64,000 nt of DNA from HXMU1420-13 sp963691715 (GTDB taxonomy: Bacteria > Bacteroidota > Rhodothermia > Balneolales > Balneolaceae). Each line of letters opens with the position of its first letter. The stretch's first letter is position 1. A model generated the notes under the pieces. It was not told the DNA's origin, searched no databases, and was given only the letters and a program-made list of their open reading frames with translations. Shown here one piece after another: positions 19,105 through 28,552 of the stretch. The stretch lies in NCBI GenBank assembly GCA_963691715.1, contig OY829281.1, forward strand, positions 1,364,001 through 1,428,000. Direction: 5' to 3'. The position numbers were made by a program, and so were the translations under genes.

Positions 19105-19848
19105 ATGTTCACTAAAAAATTAATGAGTGAAAACACCTTCCATACCGAGCAGTTTACCATACGGGCAAATGAGGTAGACACATCGGGTACCCTAACATTA
19201 CCGGCAATTTGTACTTTTTTTCAGGAAGTGGCTGGCAATAATGCAAAGGCTTTAAATTTCGATATCACAGATATGGAAAAACAAAATCTTACATGGGTCT
19301 TACAAAGAATGGATATCAATATGCATAGCTCAATAAAATGGAGAGATACCATAATCTTGGAAACTTGGCCTGCAGCAGGTGATTCTTTGAGAGCTTATCG
19401 TAATTATCGTATCGTTGATACTAATAAACAGGAAATTGGTCACTGTTTGAGTTACTGGATGGCTATGAATTTAAATACCAGAAGACCAACTAGAATTCCA
19501 CAATCTGTGTTAGACACAAGATTTGAACATAGACCTCACGTATCGGAAGTAAAACGTAATAAAATAAAACCATTTACTAATGATGGTAACAAAAAGAGAA
19601 TTATTGTACGTAGATCAGACCTAGACATGAATAACCATGTAAATAATGTGCGATATTGTGAATGGATGCTTGAAACTGTTTCCCAGGATATCTCTCAAAA
19701 AATTAAAAATTTTGAGATTTTGTTCTTACGCGAAACCTTTGTCGATGAACAGCTAATCTCAGAATCGTATATAGAAAATAATGGTATTCAGTTTAAAATT
19801 ACGAATTCGAACGATAAAGTAATTTCTGTTGCAGAAGCAAAAATCTAA
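19105..19848 (+). CDS. Acyl-ACP thioesterase (FatA/FatB-like, double hot-dog)
   Basis: A soluble protein of about 247 residues that releases fatty acids from acyl carrier protein. Two hot-dog domains are seen: the first with TIRANEVDTSGTLTLPAICT, FFQEVAGNNA and LQRMDINMHSSIKWRDTI, the second with VRRSDLDMNNHVNNVRYCEW near residue 170, the expected Asn/His catalytic region of plant-like FatA. Starts at 19090, 19105 and 19123 are possible. 19090 falls inside the terminator hairpin; 19105 has GAGGG eight bases upstream and is preferred. The gene ends three bases before the convergent aldo/keto reductase gene. Confidence 0.85.
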   Translation: MFTKKLMSENTFHTEQFTIRANEVDTSGTLTLPAICTFFQEVAGNNAKALNFDITDMEKQNLTWVLQRMDINMHSSIKWRDTIILETWPAAGDSLRAYRNYRIVDTNKQEIGHCLSYWMAMNLNTRRPTRIPQSVLDTRFEHRPHVSEVKRNKIKPFTNDGNKKRIIVRRSDLDMNNHVNNVRYCEWMLETVSQDISQKIKNFEILFLRETFVDEQLISESYIENNGIQFKITNSNDKVISVAEAKI

Positions 19849-19851
19849 TAT

Positions 19852-20670
19852 TTAATTCCAATTGGGGGCAAAATTTGGATTTACCACCCTCATTGATTTA
19901 TCTAGATCATCTATTGCATAAAAGTCTTCATCCTCTAATTCAAAATCATAAATATCAAAATTCTCTTGTAAATGCTTAGCGGTAGCTGATTTTGGAATAA
20001 CAACTACTTGCTCTTGTTCTATTAACCACCGTAATGCTATTTGGGCTGCTGATTTTTGATATTTATTCCCAATTTCTAACAATAATGGATTATTCAATAT
20101 TTCTCCTTGTGCCAATGGACTATAAGCTGTTATTAAAACATCATGATCAGCAGCGAAATCCAATAAATCAAACTGGCCAAGCATTGCATGGTATTCTACT
20201 TGATTACAAAAAATTGGCATTCCTATATCTTCTACTATCTGTACACATTGATTCATTGGGAAATTACTAAGTCCAATGTGTAGTGCTCTACCCTGCTCTT
20301 TGAGAGAAAACATGGTCTCTAAAGTTATCCGTATATCCACATCTGGATTTGGCCAATGGATAAGTAACAAATCTACATACTCCATTTTTAAATTCATGAG
20401 TGTACGCTCAACCGAAGTCAATAATTTACTTGGCTCAAGGTTTAATCTATCAATTTTAGAAGTAATGAACATTTGATCACGCTCTACATAGGATTGTTTT
20501 ATAGACTCACCTACCATTTTTTCATTATTATAAACTTGAGCAGTATCTATATGTCTATAACCAATGTCTAATGCTGTTCGTATAGCTTCTTGCCCTGTTT
20601 TCCCTATCAACTTAAAAGTACCCAATCCAATCTCTGGTACCCTCACCCCTTGTACAATTTTCGAATTCAT
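19852..20670 (-). CDS. Aldo/keto reductase (2,5-diketo-D-gluconate reductase-like)
   Basis: A 272-residue cytosolic NADPH-dependent (beta/alpha)8 reductase. Family features: GLGTFKLIGKTGQEAIRTAL; the catalytic Asp and Tyr in RHIDTAQVYNNE near residues 40-50; Lys in FITSKIDR near 72; His in LLIHWPNP near 105; QVEYHAML near 155; TAYSPLAQG; and the NADPH phosphate-binding segment VVIPKSATAKH near 225. Length matches the AKR5-type family. The substrate is not predictable. It converges on the thioesterase gene with three bases between stops, and stands 34 bases downstream of the large T9SS protein gene on the same strand. Confidence 0.92.
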   Translation of the reverse strand: MNSKIVQGVRVPEIGLGTFKLIGKTGQEAIRTALDIGYRHIDTAQVYNNEKMVGESIKQSYVERDQMFITSKIDRLNLEPSKLLTSVERTLMNLKMEYVDLLLIHWPNPDVDIRITLETMFSLKEQGRALHIGLSNFPMNQCVQIVEDIGMPIFCNQVEYHAMLGQFDLLDFAADHDVLITAYSPLAQGEILNNPLLLEIGNKYQKSAAQIALRWLIEQEQVVVIPKSATAKHLQENFDIYDFELEDEDFYAIDDLDKSMRVVNPNFAPNWN

Positions 20671-20703
20671 TGTTGGTTCTTTGTTGTATTGTTATTTCAT
20701 TAT

Positions 20704-23448
20704 TTATTTTACGAGAGTCATTTTGCGTGTCATAACTTTATTTCCAACCTCTAGTTGATATATATACATTCCACTAGGGTATCCTGTGGCATTCCATTCA
20801 TATTGATATTCTCCTGCATTTAATGTTCCCTCTTCTAAAACTGCTATGGGTTGCCCCACCACATTAAACACTGATAGTTTAATTTTTACTGCTTCGGGAA
20901 TGAAAAATGAAATGGTAGTAGCTGGATTAAATGGATTTGGATAATTTTGATTTAACTCGATTAGTTCAGGTGAATCTAGAATAACTTCTTTATAGTTTGG
21001 TGAAGCAACTAGTAATTGAAATCGTTTATTTGTTGAGTATTTTTTTAAATCAATATCAGTATCAGAATTGACTTCCTGATCTGGAATATCAATTGAATAT
21101 TCAAAACTATTTATTTCACCTGGATGTATCTCTATTTTCTCCTCTGTTTCCATATCCTCTAGAAATAAACGCCATCCCCCTTCCATGTTCCAATCTTCTA
21201 GCATTAGTGAAACTTCCGAAGATTCTCTATTCATAATTCCAATGGGAAAGGTAAATAATAATTCTTGCTGAAGTGGAATATGCAGTTCTGAGTACCAATT
21301 TGAATTGTAAAAAATTCCTGCATGTGGATCATTACTTTCTACCAAATCATATCCTAAATCTAGGGTAGGATTTAACAAGGATTGAGGCACTATTTCTTCC
21401 TTATCATGAAAATTAACAGTTATGGAATTTGCACCTTTATTTGTATTGATAGTTAGTGCAAACCAAGAAACAGGTTCCTTTTCAATTTGAGAAACTTCTT
21501 GATTTGTAGAGACTATATTTAGTGGAAATTTTAATTCAATACTGTTATAGACTGAATCTGCCTTAATCCAAAAAAAATCCCCATTTTGTAGATATTGATT
21601 AGTTAAAATAGGTTTTAGCCCAATTGAACCTTCAAATTTATAGAAAATTTGCTGTATATAATTATCACCAACTTGTTCTTCAATCAGTGTTTTTAATGTG
21701 GATACTGAAATAGAATCTAATCCATTGTATTGTATAAAATTATAACCTTCAACACCATTTATTACTCCATTTCCATCCACGTCGGATGCTGAAAGTACTA
21801 TGCTCCATTCATCATTAACCGTAGATTTTACACCCATCCCACTCATTACCTCATGAATTAAAGAATCTAAAATAATGGGGCTTTCATGATGAAGTGTAAC
21901 ATTAGTATCAAGATAGTAGAAGAAGGCTTTCCCAAATACTGAATCAGGCATTACAACTGCAGCATCTCTAAATCGAGATAGTTGCTCATCCCAAAAAATA
22001 CTCATTGATGGAAGGTTTTCCAAATCCTGAGTAGAATTTTTAGGATACCAACCTTTAATTTTTTGGTTATTACCTGTTTCTAATTGTATACTCACATCGT
22101 CTGCTGATGTAGTGTGTTGAGTTATGTGATTTGGACGTTCAAATTGGAGTATTACTTCATTATTTTCATTTTGGGTTACTTGATATTCAGAAACGTTAAA
22201 CTCAGTCTGATCAAATTCAATAATGGTAGTCCCATTATTATCATAGAGCACAAAATGATCTGTTTTATAGGGAATATCCTTTTTGGATGTACCTAATAAT
22301 TCAGTTGCAGTAATAGTACGATATTCATAAGGAGATAACTCGATTTCATTATCAATTTGGTATTTCTTTTGATCAAATTGAATATTGTAGTTTTTGATTA
22401 TTACATACGAATTTTCATTATTTTTTAGATCAAACTCGATTGTTTTTTGTTCCTTATCCTTGAACAGTGATGAGATTGATAAATCCGGTATTTCATTATC
22501 AACTATAAAAGCTGCGTGAGTCACAAAATCTCCTAAGCTTCCAGCCGAAAGATTTTGTAATTCGAACAAAACAGTTTCTCGTCCTTCATAAAAAACATCA
22601 TCCATCTGTGGAATATCTATTTCATATACGGCATTACCAATCAATCCAGTAAAATTAACAGTGTAAGAATCAAAATTAGACATATCATTAGTATCTGCTG
22701 TACTGAATGACTGATTAAAAGTAATATCAACAGTTAATTTTGAGCCATCATGTTCAAAAATTGCCACTTGTAAAGGAATACTATCTCCTTCTATGATTGA
22801 AGAAATATTTTGGTTGAATACGACAACAGGCGCTTCTAAAATTCTAAATGAAGTACCTATTTTAGGAAAGGCTTTGTCAGAAATTTTCCAATGATCAGGA
22901 TCTATGATCATTCTCCTTATCATATGTGGAGTTCCACTTGCTCCATTTTTCAGATGATATTGATGATTTAAACCTTCCTGTAAATGTATAAACGGAATGT
23001 TTATTGTATGCCAATCAGAATTATTGGACTCTAGCTTACCCCAATATACAGCAAAAAGGATTTGATTAAGTTCATTTTCTTGAACTATAGTAAGAACATT
23101 AGCTTCGTCATTAAGATGTAGAGTACCTTCTACAGATATGTAATCAGACGATTCTTCCGAAATAACTATGGAATTCCCCGCTTTTAGTTCTTTAGTAACA
23201 ACAAATTCTAATGCTGTATTAACTTCATTTTCAGATTTTATTTTTAATTTGGTATCAACTTCAAGGTCGATGAGGGGCAGAATTTCGATGGTTGAGTTCG
23301 AACTATTTATAGATACAACCAAAATATCTCCTGGAATAAGCATAGTTTGGGCATAACCATTCCAAGATAATATTGAGAATAAAATCAGATAAAATAACAC
23401 TTTAATCGATTTTCGAACTCTTAGTTGTAGCATATTAACAATAGGCAC
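20704..23448 (-). CDS. Large secreted protein with Calx-beta-like domain and T9SS sorting domain
   Basis: A 914-residue exported protein of unknown function. The start has a long n-region, then a hydrophobic segment ending NGYAQ. A Calx-beta-like segment lies at about 200-315 (SIIEGDSIPLQVAIF, YEGRETVLFELQNLS). Around residue 560 there is DVDGNGVINGVEGYNF, a dockerin/EF-hand-like calcium loop. The C-terminal about 80 residues form a type A T9SS sorting domain (NYPNPFNPATTISFFIPEA, ending KMTLVK), so it should be surface-anchored or released by T9SS. Calx-beta and Ca loops suggest a calcium-stabilised adhesive or extracellular protein, which is inference only. An upstream start at residue 5 is possible. 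Confidence 0.85.
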   Translation of the reverse strand: MPIVNMLQLRVRKSIKVLFYLILFSILSWNGYAQTMLIPGDILVVSINSSNSTIEILPLIDLEVDTKLKIKSENEVNTALEFVVTKELKAGNSIVISEESSDYISVEGTLHLNDEANVLTIVQENELNQILFAVYWGKLESNNSDWHTINIPFIHLQEGLNHQYHLKNGASGTPHMIRRMIIDPDHWKISDKAFPKIGTSFRILEAPVVVFNQNISSIIEGDSIPLQVAIFEHDGSKLTVDITFNQSFSTADTNDMSNFDSYTVNFTGLIGNAVYEIDIPQMDDVFYEGRETVLFELQNLSAGSLGDFVTHAAFIVDNEIPDLSISSLFKDKEQKTIEFDLKNNENSYVIIKNYNIQFDQKKYQIDNEIELSPYEYRTITATELLGTSKKDIPYKTDHFVLYDNNGTTIIEFDQTEFNVSEYQVTQNENNEVILQFERPNHITQHTTSADDVSIQLETGNNQKIKGWYPKNSTQDLENLPSMSIFWDEQLSRFRDAAVVMPDSVFGKAFFYYLDTNVTLHHESPIILDSLIHEVMSGMGVKSTVNDEWSIVLSASDVDGNGVINGVEGYNFIQYNGLDSISVSTLKTLIEEQVGDNYIQQIFYKFEGSIGLKPILTNQYLQNGDFFWIKADSVYNSIELKFPLNIVSTNQEVSQIEKEPVSWFALTINTNKGANSITVNFHDKEEIVPQSLLNPTLDLGYDLVESNDPHAGIFYNSNWYSELHIPLQQELLFTFPIGIMNRESSEVSLMLEDWNMEGGWRLFLEDMETEEKIEIHPGEINSFEYSIDIPDQEVNSDTDIDLKKYSTNKRFQLLVASPNYKEVILDSPELIELNQNYPNPFNPATTISFFIPEAVKIKLSVFNVVGQPIAVLEEGTLNAGEYQYEWNATGYPSGMYIYQLEVGNKVMTRKMTLVK

Positions 23449-23467
23449 GACATTTTAAAGGAGTGAA

Positions 23468-23518
23468 CTAGAATTAAAGACTTATTTTCCAGAATGGCAC
23501 ATTAAAATTTAATTCTAG
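23468..23518. repeat. Inverted repeat between two minus-strand genes
   Basis: CTAGAATTAAA at 23468-23478 and TTTAATTCTAG at 23508-23518 are a perfect 11-base inverted repeat with a 29-base loop. It sits after the symporter stop and before the T9SS-protein start. There is no T-run, so a factor-independent terminator is unlikely. It may be an mRNA stem or a coincidence in A/T-rich DNA. Confidence 0.35.
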
Positions 23519-23525
23519 AGAAATT

Positions 23526-24830
23526 TTAATCTTCCAAATTTGGCTCATTTAATTTTCCTTCAGAAGCAGCCACCGCATATGAAACAGCGGCATCACCAGT
23601 AATGTTTACTACCGTTCTACACATATCCAATATTCTATCGACACCTAGAATTAATGCAATACCTGCAGTTGGTACATTTATCGATTCAAGTACCACGACT
23701 AACATCACAATTCCTGCTCCAGGAACACCTGCAGCTCCTACCGATGCGGCAGTAGCGGTAAGTACAATCATCAATTGTTGAGCAAATGTTAAATCTAATC
23801 CTAATGCTTGTGCAATAAAAACTGCAGCTACTGCTTGATATGCACTTGTTCCGTCCATATTAATTGTAGCACCGACAGGTAATACAAAACTGGCTACCTC
23901 TTCATCTACTCCCAGATTTTTCTCTACTCGTTCTAGGGTTACAGGAAGAGTAGCCGAACTTGAGCTTGTACTAAAACCTAATAACATAGCAGGTCTGATA
24001 GCTCTAAAAAAAGTAGTTAATTTCATTCTGCCTTTACTAAAAATCTTGAACATAGCTGCGTAAACAACAAAAACATGAAGCAGTAGTGCAACTACAAGCG
24101 TGACGCTATATTTACCAAGTGCGCCTAATAATTCAAGGGCTTTACTCAAGTCATCACCTGCAAGATCTACAATTAAGCCAGCCATCAAAGCAAAAACTCC
24201 GTATGGAGCTGTTTTCATTATCAGATCAACAATAAGAATTATAACATCATTAAAAGCATCAAAAACATTTACTAATAGTTTCCCTTTTTCGCCTCCGAGA
24301 TGAATAATTCCTATACCAAGGAGAATAGCCACAAAAACTACCTGAAGCATATTTGCATTATTTGATGCAGACTCAAAAAAGTTATCTGGAACAATTCCCA
24401 CAAGAATATCTAATTTTCCGCGCTCTTGTACTTCTCTTGCTGATAATTCTCTTCCTTCAATAGAATCGCTATAAGTGGCTTGTAAACTTTCTTGTGTTTC
24501 TACTGGTAGAGAAGTTCCTGGTTGTACTAGATTAACAGTTATTAGCCCGATAGAAACGGCAAATAGTGTTGTACATAAATAAATAAACACCGTTTTACCC
24601 CCCATCCTAGATAATTTGGTGGTGTCATTAAGGCTTGTAACTCCAGCTACTAATGAAGCGAGCACCAAAGGAACTGCAATCAATTTTAATAACGTAATGA
24701 AAATAGTTCCGAAAGGTTTAATGAACTCAATGGTGAATTCATTAAGCCCAGCAACACTAGAAATTAGACCATAAATGAGACCTAGTATAAGTCCAATAAC
24801 AATTTGCCAGTGTAATTTTTTATACCACAT
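23526..24830 (-). CDS. Dicarboxylate/amino acid:cation symporter (DAACS family)
   Basis: A 434-residue inner-membrane Na+- or H+-coupled transporter of the GltP/DctA family taking up glutamate, aspartate or C4-dicarboxylates. Seen: start KLHWQIVIGLILGLIYGL; re-entrant loop motif GFSTSSSSATLPVTLE near residue 278; NMDGTSAYQAVAAVFIAQ near 318; GVPGAGIVML near 355; and ILGVDRILDMCRTVVNITGD near 395, which supplies substrate-coordinating Asp/Arg/Asn. Hydrophobic segments and length fit the family. A hydrophilic periplasmic insertion sits around 120-150. It appears monocistronic, and the substrate is uncertain between acidic amino acids and dicarboxylates. Confidence 0.93.
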   Translation of the reverse strand: MWYKKLHWQIVIGLILGLIYGLISSVAGLNEFTIEFIKPFGTIFITLLKLIAVPLVLASLVAGVTSLNDTTKLSRMGGKTVFIYLCTTLFAVSIGLITVNLVQPGTSLPVETQESLQATYSDSIEGRELSAREVQERGKLDILVGIVPDNFFESASNNANMLQVVFVAILLGIGIIHLGGEKGKLLVNVFDAFNDVIILIVDLIMKTAPYGVFALMAGLIVDLAGDDLSKALELLGALGKYSVTLVVALLLHVFVVYAAMFKIFSKGRMKLTTFFRAIRPAMLLGFSTSSSSATLPVTLERVEKNLGVDEEVASFVLPVGATINMDGTSAYQAVAAVFIAQALGLDLTFAQQLMIVLTATAASVGAAGVPGAGIVMLVVVLESINVPTAGIALILGVDRILDMCRTVVNITGDAAVSYAVAASEGKLNEPNLED

Positions 24831-24858
24831 AAAGATTGAATCGAAAAAATGATGAAAG

Positions 24859-25689
24859 TTAATTAATTAGAATGAAAACGCTCATTGCTACCAATGAAGA
24901 AAACCCTGATGAAACAAAGTTTGTTAAATTATTGTCAAAGGTTTTAATGCTATTATTGAACATAGAGGAAATTCGTTTATTTAAATCATTACCTTGAATA
25001 TACGTGCCGATTATTGAATCGACAAAACTGCCTAAAAAACCTGAAACAATAATAATTATAGGGTATGTAATTGGCATTTCTAAATTGAAGGCAAAATAAA
25101 CTATCCCAATAATGCATGCACCTAAAACTGAAGCAAATGTTCCAACAATACTAATACCTCCTTCTACTCCTGGAGCTACTTGTTTAAAAGACCATAACTG
25201 CCATGTTGTTCCTTTTACCCTGTTACCACCGATCTCTGAACTCCATGTATCAGCAGTTGAAAATGCCATAGATGAAATAGCTGCTACAAGAAAAAGCATG
25301 GAATCTGATGCAAACCATAGTATGATGCAGATTGCATACCAAAAACCGTTTGACCAGACTTGCATCCCGTTTCTCCTAAATTGAATAGTTGTAACTCCAT
25401 TGTTACTCTCTTTTTCTTGATCTTTGGAAAATAAAGATGAGGTGATAAAAAATACCAAAACAACCGTAGCTCCAATTAGCCCTCCAAGTCCAAAAGAAAT
25501 AATTCCAAATAAAACTGCAGACACTGCTCCATCTAAAGTAAGCCAGTTTAATAGATAACCGAATAATACGAAAACCAAAGAAAGTATAATTGCGGAAAAA
25601 AACCTTAGATGATCTCCACCTTCTGAAAACATAAGAAAGACAAATATGGTCGAAAAAAAGAAAAAGATATTTAACTGTCGGTCCAGCAA
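24859..25689 (-). CDS. DUF92 family membrane protein
   Basis: A 276-residue integral membrane protein with six or seven hydrophobic segments. DUF92 features are visible: LDGAVSAVLFGIISFGLGG near residue 55, RNGMQVWSNGFWYA near 105, FSTADTWSSEIGG near 145, VEGGISIVGTFASVLGA near 175 and GFLGSFVDSIIGTYIQG near 215. Related plant proteins (VTE6) are phytyl-phosphate kinases, while bacterial members are mostly uncharacterised, so a lipid or isoprenoid kinase role is possible but not shown. It starts two bases after the stop of the DUF3098-like gene, so the two form an operon. Confidence 0.85.
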   Translation of the reverse strand: MLDRQLNIFFFFSTIFVFLMFSEGGDHLRFFSAIILSLVFVLFGYLLNWLTLDGAVSAVLFGIISFGLGGLIGATVVLVFFITSSLFSKDQEKESNNGVTTIQFRRNGMQVWSNGFWYAICIILWFASDSMLFLVAAISSMAFSTADTWSSEIGGNRVKGTTWQLWSFKQVAPGVEGGISIVGTFASVLGACIIGIVYFAFNLEMPITYPIIIIVSGFLGSFVDSIIGTYIQGNDLNKRISSMFNNSIKTFDNNLTNFVSSGFSSLVAMSVFILIN

Positions 25690-25691
25690 AA

Positions 25692-25940
25692 TTATGATGC
25701 TGATTCTATGTTTGATTCTTTTCGATTATGTTTCATAATAGCGAAAATTACGACTATATAACCTGTTATGATCACAATGGGGGAGACATATAATGAAATA
25801 ATTCCATTTACTTCATTCTCTAATCTCATTGCTGTAAAACCTCCGACAATCAAAACAATTGCAATCCCAATAAGTCGATAATTGAACCCGGAAAAAAACA
25901 TTGGTTTTGAATCTAATGAGGTTTTCTTGGTTTTTGACAT
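25692..25940 (-). CDS. DUF3098-like small two-helix membrane protein
   Basis: An 82-residue protein with a short polar N-terminus, FFSGFNYRLIGIAIVLIVGG as first helix and YVSPIVIITGYIVVIFAIM as second helix, ending in a charged tail (KHNRKES). This layout matches small Bacteroidota DUF3098 proteins of unknown function. It is co-transcribed with the DUF92 gene (two-base gap). Confidence 0.65.
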   Translation of the reverse strand: MSKTKKTSLDSKPMFFSGFNYRLIGIAIVLIVGGFTAMRLENEVNGIISLYVSPIVIITGYIVVIFAIMKHNRKESNIESAS

Positions 25941-26035
25941 TATTCTTTACTTTTTACTTTGAAAATTTGATGCTTGAAACGAGCCGCTAAGTTATTTAAT
26001 TATCTGATAAGTCCAAAAAGAGACCTTTAAACTAT

Positions 26036-26632
26036 ATGCTAAAAATTATTCTAGCTTCTCAAAGTCCCCGAAGAAGAAAATTACTAACCCAACTTGGAAT
26101 TAAGTTCGAAGTTATACCGAGCAATATTGACGAAATTGTATCAACCAACGATCCTTTTAAGCTAGTAAAAGATTTATCATCACAAAAATCTAATGCAATT
26201 TCAGAAAATGTAGATAATGCGTACATAATCGGTTCTGATACTATTGTTGCTTTTGATAATGAAATTTTAGGAAAACCCAATACTAAAGCAGAAGCATTTT
26301 CAATGTTATTCACATTAAGTAATCAAACACATAGCGTATTTACAGGAGTTAGTGTTTTAAAAAAAATCGATGGAAAAATTTGCGCCAATCATCAATTTGT
26401 GGAAGAAACAAAGGTAACGTTCAGTAAGTTATCTAATAGTGAAATAGATGCTTATATTGAAACTGGAAGTCCAATGGATAAAGCCGGCGCTTATGGTATT
26501 CAAGATGATTGGGGTGCAGTTTTTGTAAAACATATTCAAGGTGACTTTTATAACGTTGTTGGATTTCCATTACATAGGTTTTATCAAGAACTAAAAGTGT
26601 TAGAACCAGAATTCTTTAACCATTCAAAATAG
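26036..26632 (+). CDS. maf: Maf family nucleoside triphosphate pyrophosphatase
   Basis: A 198-residue cytosolic house-cleaning enzyme hydrolysing dTTP/UTP or modified nucleotides to monophosphates. Seen: LASQSPRRRKLLTQLGI at the start, GSDTIVAFDNEILGKP near residue 67, the SNQTHSVFTGVSV strand near 97, ETKVTFSKLS near 122 and MDKAGAYGIQ near 148. Length is normal. It begins a plus-strand run with a TPR gene 11 bases downstream. The subgroup (YhdE versus YceF type) was not resolved. Confidence 0.93.
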   Translation: MLKIILASQSPRRRKLLTQLGIKFEVIPSNIDEIVSTNDPFKLVKDLSSQKSNAISENVDNAYIIGSDTIVAFDNEILGKPNTKAEAFSMLFTLSNQTHSVFTGVSVLKKIDGKICANHQFVEETKVTFSKLSNSEIDAYIETGSPMDKAGAYGIQDDWGAVFVKHIQGDFYNVVGFPLHRFYQELKVLEPEFFNHSK

Positions 26633-26643
26633 AACGCTTATTA

Positions 26644-28551
26644 ATGCGATTAAGTAAATTATTTTTGTTCCTGATTTTTCTTTCACCATTATTTGGTGTT
26701 GAAATTTTTGCCCAAACAAATAGTTCATATCAAGTTGCTAACCGTTTATTTCAACAACAGCGTTATGAGGAGGCACTTCCTATTTTAACGAGTATTCATC
26801 GACAAGAACCGCAAATATTTGAATTTCTCAATCTGTTAGTGGAATGTCATCTTCAATTAAAACAATATGATATTGCGGAAGATATTATTAAAAAATCTCT
26901 TCAAAATGGAGTAAATGTTGGCTTTACTAATATTCTTTTAGGCGAACTATATTACATCGAAGGTGATACAACAAAAGCTTTTAGTGTGTGGGAAAATAAT
27001 CTAAGGCTTTCTTCGAAAAATATGTCGTTATACTTCAACACTGCAAAATCAATGACGAAACTTAAAGAATTTGATCGTGCCGTTGAAGTATTACTTGTAG
27101 GTAGAAAAAAATTGGGAAATGATGATCTGTTTTTAATGGATGTTCCAAATATTTATATGCAAGCAGGTAAATATCCAGAAGCGATTGCTCAATGGCTAAC
27201 CAACATTGAGAAAAACACTAGACTAGCAACGATTTTTAAGCGGACTTTAATTCGCTATAACGATCCATTGCTTTATGAAGATAGTATTGCTGAAATTGAA
27301 TTTAAACTTCGAGAAATAGCAATTAATGATAAGATATATTCAATATTTTTTGATTTACAAAACTGGCTACTATTCGAAAATAAATTATATAAACGTGCCT
27401 TCTCCGCAGCATTGAAATATGAAAAATCAACAACTGATTTTAATTTTAAACTTGAAGAAATTGGCTATCAATTATTAGATAACAAGCAATTTGATTTAGC
27501 TCTTCAAGCATTTTCTTTTTATCGAAATTCGGCCCATCTAGAGAAAAAAATGATGGTTTACGATAATATTGCCAATGTATATGCGCAATGGGCAAAGCAC
27601 CTACAAGATTATAATCTTAGCAGTAACAGCGAAATACATCAATTATACAGTAAATCACTCGCCCTCTTAGATACCTTAATAGAATCACATAGCAATTACA
27701 GAAATATTGGGGATGTATATCTTAGAAAAGCTGAATTAAGCTTTGATCAATTGTATGATTTAAATAGTGCGAGAGAAGCGGTAGATTTATTCAACTCTGA
27801 ACCATACACTAAAGGTACAGCCCAAGCTCATTATTTACAGGGTAGAATTTTACTAGCTGAAAATGAATACCTTAAAGCCAGGATTGAATTTACACGAAGT
27901 AATCGATTAGCTGGAACAGGTGAATTGGCCGAAAAAACGCGATATTTTTTAGCCCTTTCTGATTTTTATTCTGGTGATTATGAATTTGCAAAAATTCAAT
28001 TGAAAACGTTAAGCCGTAAAAATACATCGTTCTACGCAAATGAGGCACTAAAACTTAGACTTTGGCTGCAGGAAGGCACAACTATAGACACCACCGGCAA
28101 ACAAATTCAAATCTTCGCTGATGGGATTAAACAGTTAAATACAAATCCTATAGAATTCGATGACGACTTTTTTTTAGACTTTCTTGACACCTACCCCAAT
28201 ACCATGTTTAAAGACGATATTTTAGTTGCAGTTGCAATACGATTTGATCAATTATCACCTCGTTTTATGTCATATTTAAATGATTTTTTAGATTCTAATT
28301 CCCTTTCTCCACTAAGAGAAAACCTCCTATGGTTGAGGGCAACTAAATCTGAATACTTAAGCCAAACTAGTACACCAAACTCCATGATAGATCGCACTAT
28401 AAACAACTCTGATTGCATTCCCTCAGCCAATTGTGAATATATAAAACTAGTTCCAACAGCTAGAGAATTATATGAAGCACTTATCATGGAGTTTCCTAAT
28501 GGCTTTTATGCCCCTTATGCCCGTAAAAAATTGATTGAATTACCTCTTTAA
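26644..28551 (+). CDS. Secreted/periplasmic tetratricopeptide-repeat protein
   Basis: A 635-residue protein with signal peptide MRLSKLFLFLIFLSPLFGVEIFA and TPR-like helix pairs throughout (ANRLFQQQRYEEALPIL, CHLQLKQYDIAEDII, GELYYIEGDTTKAFSVWE, YMQAGKYPEAIAQWL, YLQGRILLAENEYLKARIEF). The C-terminus (ARELYEALIMEFPNGFYAPY) resembles BamD/YbgF-type TPRs. It is probably a scaffold in the envelope and the partner is unknown. It is 11 bases after maf and immediately followed by the GATase-like gene, so an operon is likely. Confidence 0.82.
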   Translation: MRLSKLFLFLIFLSPLFGVEIFAQTNSSYQVANRLFQQQRYEEALPILTSIHRQEPQIFEFLNLLVECHLQLKQYDIAEDIIKKSLQNGVNVGFTNILLGELYYIEGDTTKAFSVWENNLRLSSKNMSLYFNTAKSMTKLKEFDRAVEVLLVGRKKLGNDDLFLMDVPNIYMQAGKYPEAIAQWLTNIEKNTRLATIFKRTLIRYNDPLLYEDSIAEIEFKLREIAINDKIYSIFFDLQNWLLFENKLYKRAFSAALKYEKSTTDFNFKLEEIGYQLLDNKQFDLALQAFSFYRNSAHLEKKMMVYDNIANVYAQWAKHLQDYNLSSNSEIHQLYSKSLALLDTLIESHSNYRNIGDVYLRKAELSFDQLYDLNSAREAVDLFNSEPYTKGTAQAHYLQGRILLAENEYLKARIEFTRSNRLAGTGELAEKTRYFLALSDFYSGDYEFAKIQLKTLSRKNTSFYANEALKLRLWLQEGTTIDTTGKQIQIFADGIKQLNTNPIEFDDDFFLDFLDTYPNTMFKDDILVAVAIRFDQLSPRFMSYLNDFLDSNSLSPLRENLLWLRATKSEYLSQTSTPNSMIDRTINNSDCIPSANCEYIKLVPTARELYEALIMEFPNGFYAPYARKKLIELPL

Positions 28552-28552
28552 T

